Source: Flavobacteriaceae bacterium
Lineage (GTDB): Bacteria > Bacteroidota > Bacteroidia > Flavobacteriales > Flavobacteriaceae
Assembly (NCBI GenBank): GCA_947453885.1
Contig: CANGIF010000015.1
Coordinates: 1 to 64,000 of the forward strand
Length of the DNA stretch: 64,000 nt
Reading direction: 5' to 3'
Below are positions 8,671 through 17,901 of this stretch, piece by piece (the stretch's first letter is position 1; the number at the start of each line of letters is the position of its first letter). The notes beneath the pieces are model-generated. The model made no database searches. It had not been told where the DNA came from and saw only the letters and a program-made list of their open reading frames with translations. A program made the translations under genes and the position numbers.

Positions 8671-10059
8671 TTATTTACTAAGTTCAACAAAGTAGTTGTA
8701 AAAGAGTGGAATGGTTTCAATTCCTTTTAAATAATTGAATATTCCAAAGTGTTCATTAGGGGAATGAATAGCATCTGAATCCAAACCAAATCCCATTAAA
8801 ATGGTTTTACTTTTTAGTTCTTTTTCAAACAATGCAACAATTGGGATGCTACCTCCTGAACGAACCGGAATGGCAGGTACTCCAAATGTTTCAGTATAGG
8901 CTTTATTTGCCGCTTGATATCCAATACTGTCTATTGGCGTAACATAGCCTTGCCCTCCATGGTGTGGAGTTACTTTTACTGAAACTCCAGTAGGAGCAAT
9001 GCTTAAAAAATGATTGGTAAATAAGGTTGTTATAGTTTCCCAATCTTGATTAGGGACTAAACGCATTGAGATTTTAGCAAAAGCTTTACTGGCAATAACC
9101 GTTTTGGCACCTTCGCCGGTATAACCTCCCCAAATTCCATTTACATCTAGTGTGGGTCTAATTGAATTTCTTTCATTAGTGGTATAGCCTTTTTCCCCAT
9201 ATACATCAGTAAGGTTCAATGCTTTTTTGTAATTTTCTAAACTGAAAGGCGCTTTTGCCATTTCAGCTCTTTCTTCAAGCGACAATTCAGCTACGTTATC
9301 GTAAAAACCAGGAATAGTTATATGATTGTTTTCATCATGAAGCGAAGCAATCATTTTAGACAACACATTAATCGGATTTGCCACAGCACCACCGTACAAT
9401 CCTGAATGTAAATCACGATTTGGACCTGTAACTTCTACTTCAACATAACTTAAACCTCGTAAGCCTGTTGTGATAGATGGCTGTTGGTTAGAAATCATGC
9501 CTGTATCGGAAATCAAGATTACATCATTTTTTAATTTTTCTTGATTACGTTCTACAAACCAACTTAAGCTTTTAGATCCTATTTCTTCTTCGCCTTCTAT
9601 CATGAATTTTACGTTACAAGGCAAACAATTGTTTTGAATCATGTATTCAAATGCTTTTACGTGCATGTACATTTGTCCCTTATCATCGCAAGCACCTCTA
9701 GCAAAAATAGCGCCTTCTGGATGTATGTCAGTGGTTTTAATTACGGGTTCGAATGGGGGTGAAGTCCATAATTCCATTGGGTCAGGTGGCTGTACATCAT
9801 AATGTCCGTAAACGAGAATAGTAGGTAACTCTTTGTTTATGATCTTTTCACCGTAAACAATTGGATAGCCTGGTGTTTCGCAAAGTTCTACAAAATCACA
9901 TCCTGCATTTTCTAAACTTTTTTTAACGGCTTCAGCCGTGTCTATTACATCTTGCGAATAAGCAGTGTCTGCACTTACAGAAGGTATTTTTAATAATTCA
10001 ATCAGTTCTGAAATAAAACGTTCTTTGTTTTTTTGAACATATTGTTTGATTGTATCCAT
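8671..10059 (-). CDS. M20-family dipeptidase (zinc metallopeptidase)
   Basis: 462 residues from ATG at 10059 (MDTIKQYVQKNKERF). An upstream in-frame start at 10083 would only add eight atypical residues. Metal-site motifs of the M20/PepV-CNDP group are visible: VYGHYDVQP (His-x-Asp), FARGACDDKGQ (Asp ligand), IEGEEEIGS (catalytic Glu and ligand) and, near the C-terminus, DSDAIHSPNE (His ligand). The central domain (about 200-380) is the dimerisation lid, including DLHSGLYGG. It probably hydrolyses dipeptides in the cytoplasm; exact substrates cannot be told. It is the only gene of its transcript. Confidence 0.9.
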   Translation of the reverse strand: MDTIKQYVQKNKERFISELIELLKIPSVSADTAYSQDVIDTAEAVKKSLENAGCDFVELCETPGYPIVYGEKIINKELPTILVYGHYDVQPPDPMELWTSPPFEPVIKTTDIHPEGAIFARGACDDKGQMYMHVKAFEYMIQNNCLPCNVKFMIEGEEEIGSKSLSWFVERNQEKLKNDVILISDTGMISNQQPSITTGLRGLSYVEVEVTGPNRDLHSGLYGGAVANPINVLSKMIASLHDENNHITIPGFYDNVAELSLEERAEMAKAPFSLENYKKALNLTDVYGEKGYTTNERNSIRPTLDVNGIWGGYTGEGAKTVIASKAFAKISMRLVPNQDWETITTLFTNHFLSIAPTGVSVKVTPHHGGQGYVTPIDSIGYQAANKAYTETFGVPAIPVRSGGSIPIVALFEKELKSKTILMGFGLDSDAIHSPNEHFGIFNYLKGIETIPLFYNYFVELSK

Positions 10060-10145
10060 AATAGTATAAATATATATGGTCAAAAATACTAAAAAATATT
10101 TTTAAAAAAATCTAAAAATTATAATTCGTAATTCATATTTATGAG

Positions 10146-10153
10146 TATATTTG
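10146..10153 (+). promoter_or_regulatory. -7 element of the tRNA-Leu promoter
   Basis: TATATTTG, identical to the -7 element in front of tRNA-Phe and tRNA-Asn in this window, 13 bp before the tRNA. The expected TTG at -33 is only TTC here. Confidence 0.55.
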
Positions 10154-10166
10154 CACTCACAATTTT

Positions 10167-10248
10167 GCGGATATGGTGAAATTGGTAGACATGCCAGACT
10201 TAGGATCTGGTGCCGCAAGGCGTGTAGGTTCGAGTCCTATTATCCGCA
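10167..10248 (+). tRNA. tRNA-Leu (anticodon UAG)
   Basis: Acceptor arms GCGGATA and TATCCGC pair perfectly. The anticodon stem-loop is CCAGA-CTTAGGA-TCTGG with anticodon TAG. A long variable arm and the T-loop GTTCGAGTC are present, typical of a class II leucine tRNA. CCA is not encoded. The last 12 bases lie inside the direct repeat that bounds the downstream integrative element, so the element is inserted in this gene and restores it. Confidence 0.96.
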
Positions 10249-10269
10249 CTTTCAAATTCTCTAAAGCGT
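10237..10269. repeat. attL: 33-bp direct repeat at the tRNA-Leu 3' end
   Basis: Identical to 24254-24286. It comprises the last 12 bases of the tRNA plus the first part of its terminator hairpin (TCTCTAAAGCG). The bases just outside differ at the two copies, fixing the repeat length at 33 bp. Confidence 0.93.
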
Positions 10270-10296
10270 TACTATTAAACGATTTAGAGATTTTTT
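10258..10296 (+). terminator. tRNA-Leu terminator supplied by the element
   Basis: Stem TCTCTAAA (10258-10265) with TTTAGAGA (10283-10290), 17-nt loop, then six Ts. The left arm is within attL and the right arm is element DNA, so the element rebuilds a terminator for the tRNA it entered. The presumed original hairpin, with a 9-nt loop, is displaced to 24275-24308. Confidence 0.7.
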
Positions 10297-10304
10297 ATTT
10301 TAAT

Positions 10305-10322
10305 ATTCCCCGGTTATTCCCC
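10305..10322 (+). promoter_or_regulatory. Left pair of putative integrase arm sites
   Basis: ATTCCCC at 10305-10311 and again at 10316-10322, 11 bp apart, same orientation. An equally spaced pair stands near the other end at 24107-24124. The paired geometry at both ends suggests binding sites for the arm domain of the integrase or for an accessory protein. Confidence 0.6.
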
Positions 10323-10384
10323 TTATTATTGTTTAATATATTTTTTACCTTTACTTAATTATTAATAATTAATATTAATTAAAA

Positions 10385-11434
10385 TTGAGAGGTTCTTATA
10401 CATTTAAATATCACGGAATTTTAAAAAATTTTGATATTCAGAAAATCAACAGAGATACATTTCCTAAATTAATTGCATCAAATATTTTTGATGTTAAAGA
10501 ATTATCTGATTTTTATAAATCAAAAGAGGATTATTTTGGTTTGGAGTTAGATGATATTGGTAGAGAGATAGATAATTTTTACTTATTTAATAAGAAAGAG
10601 TATCACCTAAAGAAAAATGTAATAGATGATATGTTTGATTATTGTGAATTTAAATGTGAATCGCATGATGAACTTGATAATAAGATTGTAGATTTGGAAT
10701 TGAATTTAAATATGCAAGTATCGCAACATTCCCAAATTAAATACTTAAAATCCCAAATTGTTGCAATGAACCAAAACATGATTGATACGCAATATTATCT
10801 TTTATATACTACTAACCGCGAATCAAATGGCTATAAAAGTTGGTTTGAATTTTTTAGTTTAGAACAAATTGATAATGGAGATTATACTTTTATTTTTAAG
10901 TATTTGAAAGGTGATCGCGATTTTGTTCCAACATTTATAAAACAAATATGGCAAGACTATTTTCTTGTAAAAAGGTTGACGGAATATTGTAAAAATAAAA
11001 TTTTTCAAATTGAAAGAATTTCAGGTATTAATGAAGTTGATGTATTAATTGAAAATGAAATAACTAATGTAAAATTAAATAACATTTCTGACATTGAAAA
11101 TAAGGAATCAGTAACAGAATATAAAGATATTAGGAAAGATATTTTTAAAGATGAAAATAGTAGAATGCTTTTTGACTTTGTAGTTGAAAAATGGAATGAG
11201 AAAAAAAACACTTCATTCTATAGTATGCTATATAAATACTTACAAAATGAAAAGAAGATTATTATTGTGGATTCTGATAGTTTAATTTATAGGAGTTTTG
11301 TTATCAAAAATTTTAAGTTAAATAAGTTTGCAAAGATCCAAAAACAAACCACAAACAAAGAAAATAATAAGTGGGTTAGAGTTTTTAAAATCTTCGGTGA
11401 TTTGTCCGAAAAATTTACTCTTTTAAAAGAGTAA
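10385..11434 (+). CDS. Hypothetical protein of the integrative element
   Basis: 349 residues if translation starts at TTG 10385; the frame has a stop at 10376-10378 and no other start nearby, so the unusual start is the best choice. The protein is rich in Lys, Asn, Asp and aromatic residues. It is mostly helical, with a possible coiled region near residues 95-125 and a Lys/Asn-rich C-terminus. No signal peptide or membrane helix is seen. I do not recognise a family. Its place, first inside attL and ahead of the HTH gene, is common for element regulatory or transfer genes, but nothing proves this. Confidence 0.6.
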   Translation: MRGSYTFKYHGILKNFDIQKINRDTFPKLIASNIFDVKELSDFYKSKEDYFGLELDDIGREIDNFYLFNKKEYHLKKNVIDDMFDYCEFKCESHDELDNKIVDLELNLNMQVSQHSQIKYLKSQIVAMNQNMIDTQYYLLYTTNRESNGYKSWFEFFSLEQIDNGDYTFIFKYLKGDRDFVPTFIKQIWQDYFLVKRLTEYCKNKIFQIERISGINEVDVLIENEITNVKLNNISDIENKESVTEYKDIRKDIFKDENSRMLFDFVVEKWNEKKNTSFYSMLYKYLQNEKKIIIVDSDSLIYRSFVIKNFKLNKFAKIQKQTTNKENNKWVRVFKIFGDLSEKFTLLKE

Positions 11435-11504
11435 AAAATTTGAGTAATAAAGAGTAAAACTAATTTTCTTTTTTGCTTCAATTTTGTCCCATATAAATAA
11501 AAAA

Positions 11505-11792
11505 ATGGAACAATTTATTCAAATCAAAATCGAAAACTCTGAAGATTTCAAAAATGAAATCATTAGAGGTGTTGTTGCTCAAATCAAGGATTTGGGTTTT
11601 AACAACCAAAAGAAGGAAGAAAATCCTAACGAATTAATCTCTCGAATAGATGCTGCTAAATTCCTTAACTTATCTTTAGTTAAACTTTGGGAATTAACCA
11701 AAAAAAATGCCTTACCAGTAATTAAAATTGGTGGTAAAGTACTTTACAAACGCATCGATTTAGAGGAGTTTATTAATGCAAAATTAAAATGA
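11505..11792 (+). CDS. Excisionase-like helix-turn-helix protein
   Basis: 95 residues from ATG at 11505; a TTG 21 bp upstream is a weaker start. The C-terminal half has the winged HTH pattern of the MerR/excisionase (HTH_17) family: ISRIDAAKFLNLSLVKLWEL, followed by the wing LPVIKIGGKVLYKRIDLEEF. The N-terminal half is an acidic helix. In Bacteroidota integrative elements such proteins bind att DNA or element promoters to control excision. Its stop overlaps the next start by 4 bp (ATGA), so it is translationally coupled to the downstream gene. Confidence 0.75.
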   Translation: MEQFIQIKIENSEDFKNEIIRGVVAQIKDLGFNNQKKEENPNELISRIDAAKFLNLSLVKLWELTKKNALPVIKIGGKVLYKRIDLEEFINAKLK

Positions 11793-12124
11793 TTATGCAA
11801 TTAATAGACGACAGCCGAACTACCATTTACTTAAATGATATAAACTATTATTTTGAAGGTTTAAAATCCAGCATTACTGCTTTGCAATTGCATTGTAATA
11901 GGGATAGATATGTTTTTTCTCTTTGTGAAAATTTACTACAAAAGATTGCGATAGTGGAGAAGATAATTACCTCTACAAATTTAAATTTACCTATTGCAAT
12001 TGCATCAGAAGTCAACAGACTTTTTATTGTTGATAAAAATTTATCGGGAGTAAATGTAACTATATTGAATTCTAAAAGAGAATTTAATGGAAATAGTATA
12101 GCCTACTTAAAACTATTGGTATGA
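11789..12124 (+). CDS. Small hypothetical protein between HTH and primase-helicase genes
   Basis: 111 residues starting at the ATG that overlaps the previous stop (ATGA). It overlaps the next gene by another 4 bp, so the three genes form a tightly coupled operon. The sequence is helical (SSITALQLHCNRDRYVFSLCENLL) with no identifiable motif. Its conserved place between an HTH protein and a DUF5906-like helicase suggests a replication or excision accessory role, which is an inference from context only. Confidence 0.6.
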   Translation: MIMQLIDDSRTTIYLNDINYYFEGLKSSITALQLHCNRDRYVFSLCENLLQKIAIVEKIITSTNLNLPIAIASEVNRLFIVDKNLSGVNVTILNSKREFNGNSIAYLKLLV

Positions 12125-13326
12125 AAAACACAAACGAATATTTAAGAATCGGCACTGGATATTATAGAGAAACAATAATTCCAATGACTAGCGATGAGAT
12201 TAAAGTTTTAAAGCCTTGGAGCAGACAAACACTAATTGACGATTTTGGTAAAGATGCTTTAAGTAAAATCGAAAAGTATAGTGGGTTTTGTTTTATTCCT
12301 TCACACAAAAATTTTAATAAAGTTATAAGTGATCATTATAATCGTTATGAACCACTTTCTTATCCGATAAACAAGCAAGGAAACTGGAATACTATTGAGC
12401 AATTTCTTAAACACATTTTTGGCGAGCAATATGATTTAGGATTGGATTTTTTGACTATACTATGGAATTATCCAACTCAAATTTTACCAATTTTTTGTTT
12501 GGTTAGTGAAGAACGGAATACTGGTAAAACAACATTTCTAAATTTATTAAAAATCATTTTTGAAGGTAATATGACCTTAAATACAAATGAAGATTTTAGA
12601 AGTCGATTCAATAGCGATTGGGCTGGAAAATTAATAATTGCAATTGATGAAGTCTTACTTGAAAAAAAAGAAGATAGCGAGCGAATAAAAAATTTATCAA
12701 CTTCAAGATATTATAAGGCAGAAGCTAAAGGGAAAGACAAAGTAGAAACTGAATTTTTTGGCAAGTTTATTTTGTGTTCCAATAATGAAGATAGTTTTAT
12801 AAAAATTGATAGGAATGAAACCCGCTATTGGATAAGAAATATTTCAAGTTTAGGCGATAAAGTGAATCCAACTTTGCTAGATGATTTAAAAATGGAAGTG
12901 CCAGCATTTGCCTACTTTTTAAACAATAGAAATGTAGTTTCCAAAAAAGTAAGCAGAATGTGGTTTTCTAAAGATCAAATTCATACACCAGCTTTAGACG
13001 TACTACTTTTTGGCAACAGAACAAGTATTGAAAAAGAACTAGAAGAAATGCTTAAAGACGAATTTTCAGTTTTTGAATTTGACAAACTTTACTACACCAC
13101 TAAAAATCTTGTAGAAATGTTGAAAAGAAGAGGTTTTGTTGCATCTAGCCATTACATTGCATCAATCCTTAAAAGTAAATACAATCTTGAATACGAAAAA
13201 AATTCAAGTTACAAATACTATCGTTCAGACATATATCACGAATCCAATACTATTGCAAACGGATTTACAAACGAAAAAGGAAGATACTATTCATTTGATA
13301 GAGCAATTTTTGGAAATGTAGTGTAG
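12121..13326 (+). CDS. Primase-helicase-like ATPase (DUF5906 / SF3-like)
   Basis: 401 residues. The ATPase core has Walker A SEERNTGKTTF (residues 129-139), a Walker B-like LIIAIDE near 181-187 and a sensor-like FILCSNNED near 217-225. It is followed by the arginine-containing NETRYWIRNI. This order matches the D5/DUF5906 helicases encoded by satellites, plasmids and integrative elements. The region after residue 290 looks like a winged-helix tail. The enzyme probably unwinds the excised circular form during replication. A repeat-rich, dyad-rich non-coding block follows directly and is a candidate origin. Confidence 0.8.
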   Translation: MKNTNEYLRIGTGYYRETIIPMTSDEIKVLKPWSRQTLIDDFGKDALSKIEKYSGFCFIPSHKNFNKVISDHYNRYEPLSYPINKQGNWNTIEQFLKHIFGEQYDLGLDFLTILWNYPTQILPIFCLVSEERNTGKTTFLNLLKIIFEGNMTLNTNEDFRSRFNSDWAGKLIIAIDEVLLEKKEDSERIKNLSTSRYYKAEAKGKDKVETEFFGKFILCSNNEDSFIKIDRNETRYWIRNISSLGDKVNPTLLDDLKMEVPAFAYFLNNRNVVSKKVSRMWFSKDQIHTPALDVLLFGNRTSIEKELEEMLKDEFSVFEFDKLYYTTKNLVEMLKRRGFVASSHYIASILKSKYNLEYEKNSSYKYYRSDIYHESNTIANGFTNEKGRYYSFDRAIFGNVV

Positions 13327-13623
13327 TTAGTTGATAGAATGAAATAAATAATTCAAAATCAATATATTATAATTTCAACTTATTTTCAACAAATAGTCAA
13401 CAACACAAATACTAGTCAAGTGTTGTTAATTTTATAAATGTTGAAAACGTGTAGAGTAATTGTTGATTGTTTAATCGTTATATTATCAACGATTTATATT
13501 GTATTTTCAACAATACAACAAGAATGTCAAAGTTTGATAGATTCTTTTACAATCCTAAATTCTTATTTGCTCTTTTAATTCAAATGTAGATTTGAAATTA
13601 TATAATGTAAAGTATTGCAGTTG
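13327..13623. other. Dyad-rich non-coding stretch, candidate replication region
   Basis: No gene. Several short inverted repeats are crowded here: AACAACAC/GTGTTGTT (13399-13406 with 13420-13427), ATCGTT/AACGAT near 13475-13500 and TGTATT/AATACA near 13500-13520. The words CAACA and TGTTG recur in both orientations and lead into the TTGTTGCAA array at 13624. Confidence 0.5.
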
Positions 13624-13913
13624 CTTGTTGCAATTTGTTGAATTACTTGTTGCAATGTGTTATAATTATAGTTTACAATATGCTGAATTACTTGTTGGAA
13701 TGTGTTTCAACTATAGTTTACAATTGGTTTAATTTCTTGTTGCAATTTGTTGAATTACTTGTTGGAATGTGTTTCAACTATAGTTTACAATAGGTTTAAT
13801 TTCTTGTTGCAATTTGTTGAATTACTTGTTGCAATGTGTTGCAATTATAGTTTATAAAGTGTTGAATTTCTTGTTGCAACAAGTTGAATCAATTGTTGCA
13901 AAATTTTTTGTTG
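13624..13913. repeat. Iteron-like array, 22/22/23-bp units
   Basis: Thirteen adjoining units of 22 or 23 bp. The main unit begins CTTGTTGCAATTTGTTGAA (13624, 13646, 13691, 13736, 13758, 13803, 13825, 13870, with degenerate 13892). The alternate unit begins ATAGTTTACAAT (13668, 13713, 13780, 13847). The central part repeats as a 67-bp higher-order block. It follows the helicase gene, the usual place of an iteron origin. No unique spacers are present, so it is not a CRISPR. Confidence 0.8.
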
Positions 13914-14002
13914 CTTGTTTTGTGAAAGTTTAGGAAATGAACTCTTACAGTTTTCAGTTATTAAAAAAAAGATAGGCATTGTTATTAATTGCAATGCAAA
14001 TT

Positions 14003-14033
14003 TTGATTTAATCCGTCTTAAATAGTACTTTTA
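14003..14033 (+). promoter_or_regulatory. Promoter of the hsdM operon
   Basis: TTG at 14003-14005, 20-bp spacer, TACTTTTA at 14026-14033; the ATG of hsdM follows 24 bp later. It has the same words as the promoter at 3517. Confidence 0.55.
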
Positions 14034-14057
14034 AGCTTTTAAATCAAAAAGCCAACA

Positions 14058-15650
14058 ATGTCAGACGAACAAAAGAAACTTCTAGAATCTCAACTATGGG
14101 CAATAGCAAATATATTAAGAGGTAAAATATCAGCCAATCAATTTCAAGATTATATACTTGGTTTTATTTTCTATAAATACCTTTCAGAAAAATTAGAAAA
14201 GAAAGCAAATGATTTTCTTAAATCAGATGGTATATTATTTAATGACATTGACGAAAACAGTACCGATGGTAAAGCTATTTTAGAAGCATTAAAAGAAGCA
14301 ACTGTTGACGCATTAGGTTATTTCTTAAAACCATCTGAACTATTCACAAATCTAGCTAAAAAGGGTAATGCAAAGGTTATCAATGAAGACGATGAAGAAC
14401 AAATTCAAAGCACATTCATTTTAGAAGATTTAGCAAATGTTTTAAACTCTATCGAAAAAAGTACAATGGGTTCAGAGAGCCAAGACGACTTTGATAATTT
14501 ATTCTATGATATAGATTTAAACTCAACTAAAATTGGTAGAACTACAAAAGATAGAAACGATGTTATTGTAAAAATCTTAACAGCTTTAGATGAAATTGAT
14601 TTCGATTTAGACAATACCGATGGCGATGTTTTGGGTGATGCTTACGAATATTTAATCGGTCAGTTCGCGGCAGGTGCAGGACAAAAAGCTGGTGAATTTT
14701 ACACACCGCAACAAGTATCAACTATCTTGGCTAAAATTGTTACTACTCGCAAAAGCAAATTAAAATCAGTATATGACCCAACCTGTGGAAGTGGTTCGTT
14801 GTTGCTCCGAGTAGCTAGAGAAGTTGAAGAAGTTGGGCATTTTTACGGACAAGAACAAAACCGAACTACCTACAATTTAGCTCGAATGAATATGATTTTG
14901 CACGATGTAAATTATCATAAATTCGATATTAAAAACGAAGACACTCTTGAAAAACCACAACATTTAGATTTTAAGTTTGATGCTATTGTAGCAAATCCAC
15001 CTTTTTCAGCTAAATGGTCAGCAAATCCTTTGTTTTCTAATGATGATAGATTTTCACAATACGGAAGATTAGCTCCAGGAACAAAGGCAGATTTTGCTTT
15101 CATTCAACATATGGTACACCAATTAGATGATAATGGAATTATGGCTTGTATTGCTCCTCACGGTGTTTTATTTCGTGGTGCAGCTGAAGGACATATTCGT
15201 AAATTCCTTATAGAAGATAGAAACTACATTGATGCAATTATTGGTTTGCCTTCTAACTTGTTTTATGGCACAAGTATTCCAACCTGTATTTTAGTTTTAA
15301 AGAAGTGTAAAGAAACTCCAGAAAATATTTTATTTATTGATGCTAGTAACGATTTCGAAAAAGTAAAAAATCAAAATGTATTAAGAGACAAAGACATTGA
15401 TAAAATTATTACTACTTATCAAAATAGAGAGGTAATTGAAAAATATTCAAATATTGCAACTCTTGAAGAAGTTAAATCAAACGATTATAATTTAAACATT
15501 CCTCGATATGTAAACACATTTGAAGAAGCTATTGTTATTGATGTTAATTCAGTTGCTGAAAGAATACAAAATATTGATATAAAAATGAATGAGGTAGATA
15601 CTACTATTGCAACATTTTGCAAAGAATTAAATATTAAAACACCTTTTTAA
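14058..15650 (+). CDS. hsdM: Type I restriction-modification DNA methyltransferase subunit
   Basis: 530 residues. It opens with the helical HsdM N-terminal domain (QLWAIANILRGKISANQFQDYILG), followed by an N6-adenine methyltransferase domain. SAM-binding motif I is YDPTCGSGSLLLRV (about residue 240) and catalytic motif IV is VANPPFSAKW (about 312). The protein pairs with HsdS to methylate the target and is also needed for restriction. It is first in an operon with hsdS 1 bp downstream and has its own promoter at 14003. All key motifs are intact. Confidence 0.95.
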   Translation: MSDEQKKLLESQLWAIANILRGKISANQFQDYILGFIFYKYLSEKLEKKANDFLKSDGILFNDIDENSTDGKAILEALKEATVDALGYFLKPSELFTNLAKKGNAKVINEDDEEQIQSTFILEDLANVLNSIEKSTMGSESQDDFDNLFYDIDLNSTKIGRTTKDRNDVIVKILTALDEIDFDLDNTDGDVLGDAYEYLIGQFAAGAGQKAGEFYTPQQVSTILAKIVTTRKSKLKSVYDPTCGSGSLLLRVAREVEEVGHFYGQEQNRTTYNLARMNMILHDVNYHKFDIKNEDTLEKPQHLDFKFDAIVANPPFSAKWSANPLFSNDDRFSQYGRLAPGTKADFAFIQHMVHQLDDNGIMACIAPHGVLFRGAAEGHIRKFLIEDRNYIDAIIGLPSNLFYGTSIPTCILVLKKCKETPENILFIDASNDFEKVKNQNVLRDKDIDKIITTYQNREVIEKYSNIATLEEVKSNDYNLNIPRYVNTFEEAIVIDVNSVAERIQNIDIKMNEVDTTIATFCKELNIKTPF

Positions 15651-15651
15651 T

Positions 15652-16908
15652 ATGGAAAAATTGCAACCAAAATTAAGGTTTTCAGAGTTTGAGGGTAGCT
15701 GGAACAAGAAAAAATTAAATGATATTAATGTTAGTGTTATCGATGGCGATAGAGGTTCAAATTATCCTAATGGTAATGATTTTTCTAAAGATGGTTATTG
15801 TTTGTTTTTAAACGCAAAAAATGTTACAAAGAATGGTTTCTCATTTAGTGAAAGAACTTTTATTAATAAAGAAAAAGACGAGAAGTTAAGGAAAGGTAAA
15901 TTAAATAGAAATGACATAATTTTAACGACAAGAGGTTCTGTTGGGCATATATCATATTATGATAATAAAATAAAATATGATAATATAAGAATTAATTCAG
16001 GAATGGTTATAATTAGGACAGATTTTAAATTTATTAATTCAGATTATCTTTATAAATATTTTAATTCCAATCAAATACAGAATGAAATAAATATTGTTGC
16101 TTTTGGTAGTGCTCAACCGCAATTAACAGTTAATGAAATTTTAAAATTTAAAATATGTTATCCTTCTATTGAAGAACAAACAAAAATAGCCAATTTCCTT
16201 TCATCAGTAGATGAAAAACTAAACCTTTTAAAAGAAAAAAAAGCACTTTTAGAAGACTACAAAAAAGGCATTATGCAAAAAATATTCAACCAAGAAATAA
16301 GGTTTAAAGATGATAATGGTAATGACTTTGAAGATTGGGAAACTATTAATTTGATTGACATTTTAAAAGAGAATAAGACAAGAAATAAAAATAATGAGAT
16401 AACAGAAGTTTTTTCAGTCGCTAAAAGTAAAGGTGTAATAAATCAAATCGAACATCTTGGAAGGTCTTATGCTTCTGATAATATATCAAATTATAAAGTT
16501 GTTTTTGAAAACGATATTATATATACAAAAAGTCCAACATCAGACTTTCCATATGGTATTGTAAAACAAAATAAATTAAATAGAAAGGGTGTTGTGTCAG
16601 TTCTTTACGGAATTTTTACGCCAATAAATAAATATGTTGGTAATTTACTAGAAAATTACTTTTCAGATTGGAAAAATACTTATAATTATCTTGACCCAAT
16701 AATACAGAAAGGCGCAAAAAATACTATAAATATAGGAAATGAGACTTTTCTAAATGGTGAAAAATTATTGTTTCCAATGGATATTAATGAACAAATAAAA
16801 ATATCTAATTTCTTAATAGCAATGGATAATAAAATTGAATTAGTTTCAAGTCAAATACAAGACACCCAAGAATATAAAAAAGGGTTGTTGCAACAAATGT
16901 TTGTTTAA
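15652..16908 (+). CDS. hsdS: Type I restriction-modification specificity subunit
   Basis: 418 residues with two target-recognition domains. Each is followed by the conserved helical spacer: EEQTKIANFLSSVDEKLNLL after the first and NEQIKISNFLIAMDNKIELV after the second. The repeat of the spacer helices is the hallmark of HsdS, and each TRD reads one half of a split DNA site. The gene starts 1 bp after the hsdM stop. A second copy of the C-terminal spacer region lies at 18676-18813, evidence of past recombination in this locus. Confidence 0.93.
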   Translation: MEKLQPKLRFSEFEGSWNKKKLNDINVSVIDGDRGSNYPNGNDFSKDGYCLFLNAKNVTKNGFSFSERTFINKEKDEKLRKGKLNRNDIILTTRGSVGHISYYDNKIKYDNIRINSGMVIIRTDFKFINSDYLYKYFNSNQIQNEINIVAFGSAQPQLTVNEILKFKICYPSIEEQTKIANFLSSVDEKLNLLKEKKALLEDYKKGIMQKIFNQEIRFKDDNGNDFEDWETINLIDILKENKTRNKNNEITEVFSVAKSKGVINQIEHLGRSYASDNISNYKVVFENDIIYTKSPTSDFPYGIVKQNKLNRKGVVSVLYGIFTPINKYVGNLLENYFSDWKNTYNYLDPIIQKGAKNTINIGNETFLNGEKLLFPMDINEQIKISNFLIAMDNKIELVSSQIQDTQEYKKGLLQQMFV

Positions 16909-16922
16909 ATTTATATTGCAAA

Positions 16923-17324
16923 ATGGAAGATATATTAAAAATAATTGAAGATAGAGAATTATATTCCCATTTAATTCTTGCCAAAGTTTATATTGGTACA
17001 AAAGGTAAAACAAATGAAAGTTTTATAGGCGACATACAAAAAGAATTAAAAGCATTATTCAATTCAGAATTTAATATTGAAATGTATAGAATTGCTTTGC
17101 AATATTTATATTCAGAAAATTTAGTAAAATATTCAAATGCTTCTATGTTAACTAATGAAGGGAGAGCATATTTTGAAAGTTTTATTAAAAACCTACAAAA
17201 GGCTAACGAAGAAGATATTAAATTATTAAATACACATTTACCAATAAATGTTAGTAAATTTCTTGGACTTTCATCAAATATAATTACGGTTGTAGATTTT
17301 CTAAATAAAATTACTAATCTTTAG
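16923..17324 (+). CDS. Hypothetical protein A of the hsdS-hsdR interval
   Basis: 133 residues, mostly helical. The centre (FNIEMYRIALQYLYSENLVK, then LTNEGRAYFES) resembles a winged-helix with the LTxEGR motif that ends many such domains, so a DNA- or protein-binding role is possible. It starts 14 bp after hsdS and is clearly in the same operon. It has no signal peptide. It is not a known type I subunit. With the next two genes it may form an accessory module of the restriction locus. Confidence 0.6.
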   Translation: MEDILKIIEDRELYSHLILAKVYIGTKGKTNESFIGDIQKELKALFNSEFNIEMYRIALQYLYSENLVKYSNASMLTNEGRAYFESFIKNLQKANEEDIKLLNTHLPINVSKFLGLSSNIITVVDFLNKITNL

Positions 17325-17363
17325 CTTAGCCATGATAAAACTTTCAAAATAACACATATTATT

Positions 17364-17879
17364 ATGACTAAACTTGCATTTATTTTAGACGAAGTTTGGC
17401 TATTGAGTACTCTTGGAGCATTTCAAAGAGCAAAAATTTATTTGCCAAACGCAACAGAAAATGACAAGAAACTATTTCGTGCTAGTTTATATAAATACAT
17501 CTACGAAAATCTAATCGAATTTTATGAAGATGGTGTTTCTGAAAGAGAGCATTTACTCAATATTATTAGTATTTCCAATTATAGCACCAACTTCAAAAAT
17601 ATACTAAACAATGGAAAAATCAACTTTGGAGTAAGTCAAAAGTTGTTAAATTTATATTTGAAATATTTATGGTGTTTAGAGCAAATTCCAACACCACCGC
17701 ATTTTCCAATAGATAGAATTATACAAATTAAATTAGGTTTAAAAAAAATTGAATCTTGGACAGCATTTGATAATGCAGCGCCTTATATTTTGATTATTAA
17801 TAAAGCCAAAGAAATACTTCAAAATTCTGATTATGAATCATTAGCTCAATTGGAATTAGAACTATTTAAAAGAAATTAA
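17364..17879 (+). CDS. Hypothetical protein B of the hsdS-hsdR interval
   Basis: 171 residues, helical. The most distinctive part is LNLYLKYLWCLEQIPTPPHF followed by PIDRIIQ and, 15 residues later, ESWTAFDN. I have the impression that this KYLWC...PPHxPxD...W pattern recurs in small proteins near defence genes, but I cannot name a family. It lies 39 bp after gene A and 22 bp before gene C, in the same direction. Confidence 0.6.
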   Translation: MTKLAFILDEVWLLSTLGAFQRAKIYLPNATENDKKLFRASLYKYIYENLIEFYEDGVSEREHLLNIISISNYSTNFKNILNNGKINFGVSQKLLNLYLKYLWCLEQIPTPPHFPIDRIIQIKLGLKKIESWTAFDNAAPYILIINKAKEILQNSDYESLAQLELELFKRN

Positions 17880-17901
17880 TTGTTTTTAAAAAAATATAAA
17901 T

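Noticed and set aside
10173..10358. Open frame of 61 codons over the tRNA-Leu gene and attL
   Set aside because: It is the tRNA read as protein (MVKLVDMPDLGSGAARRVG...), a well-known false gene.
13624..13913. CRISPR array
   Set aside because: Units adjoin without unique 25-40 bp spacers, repeats are degenerate, and no cas gene lies in the window.
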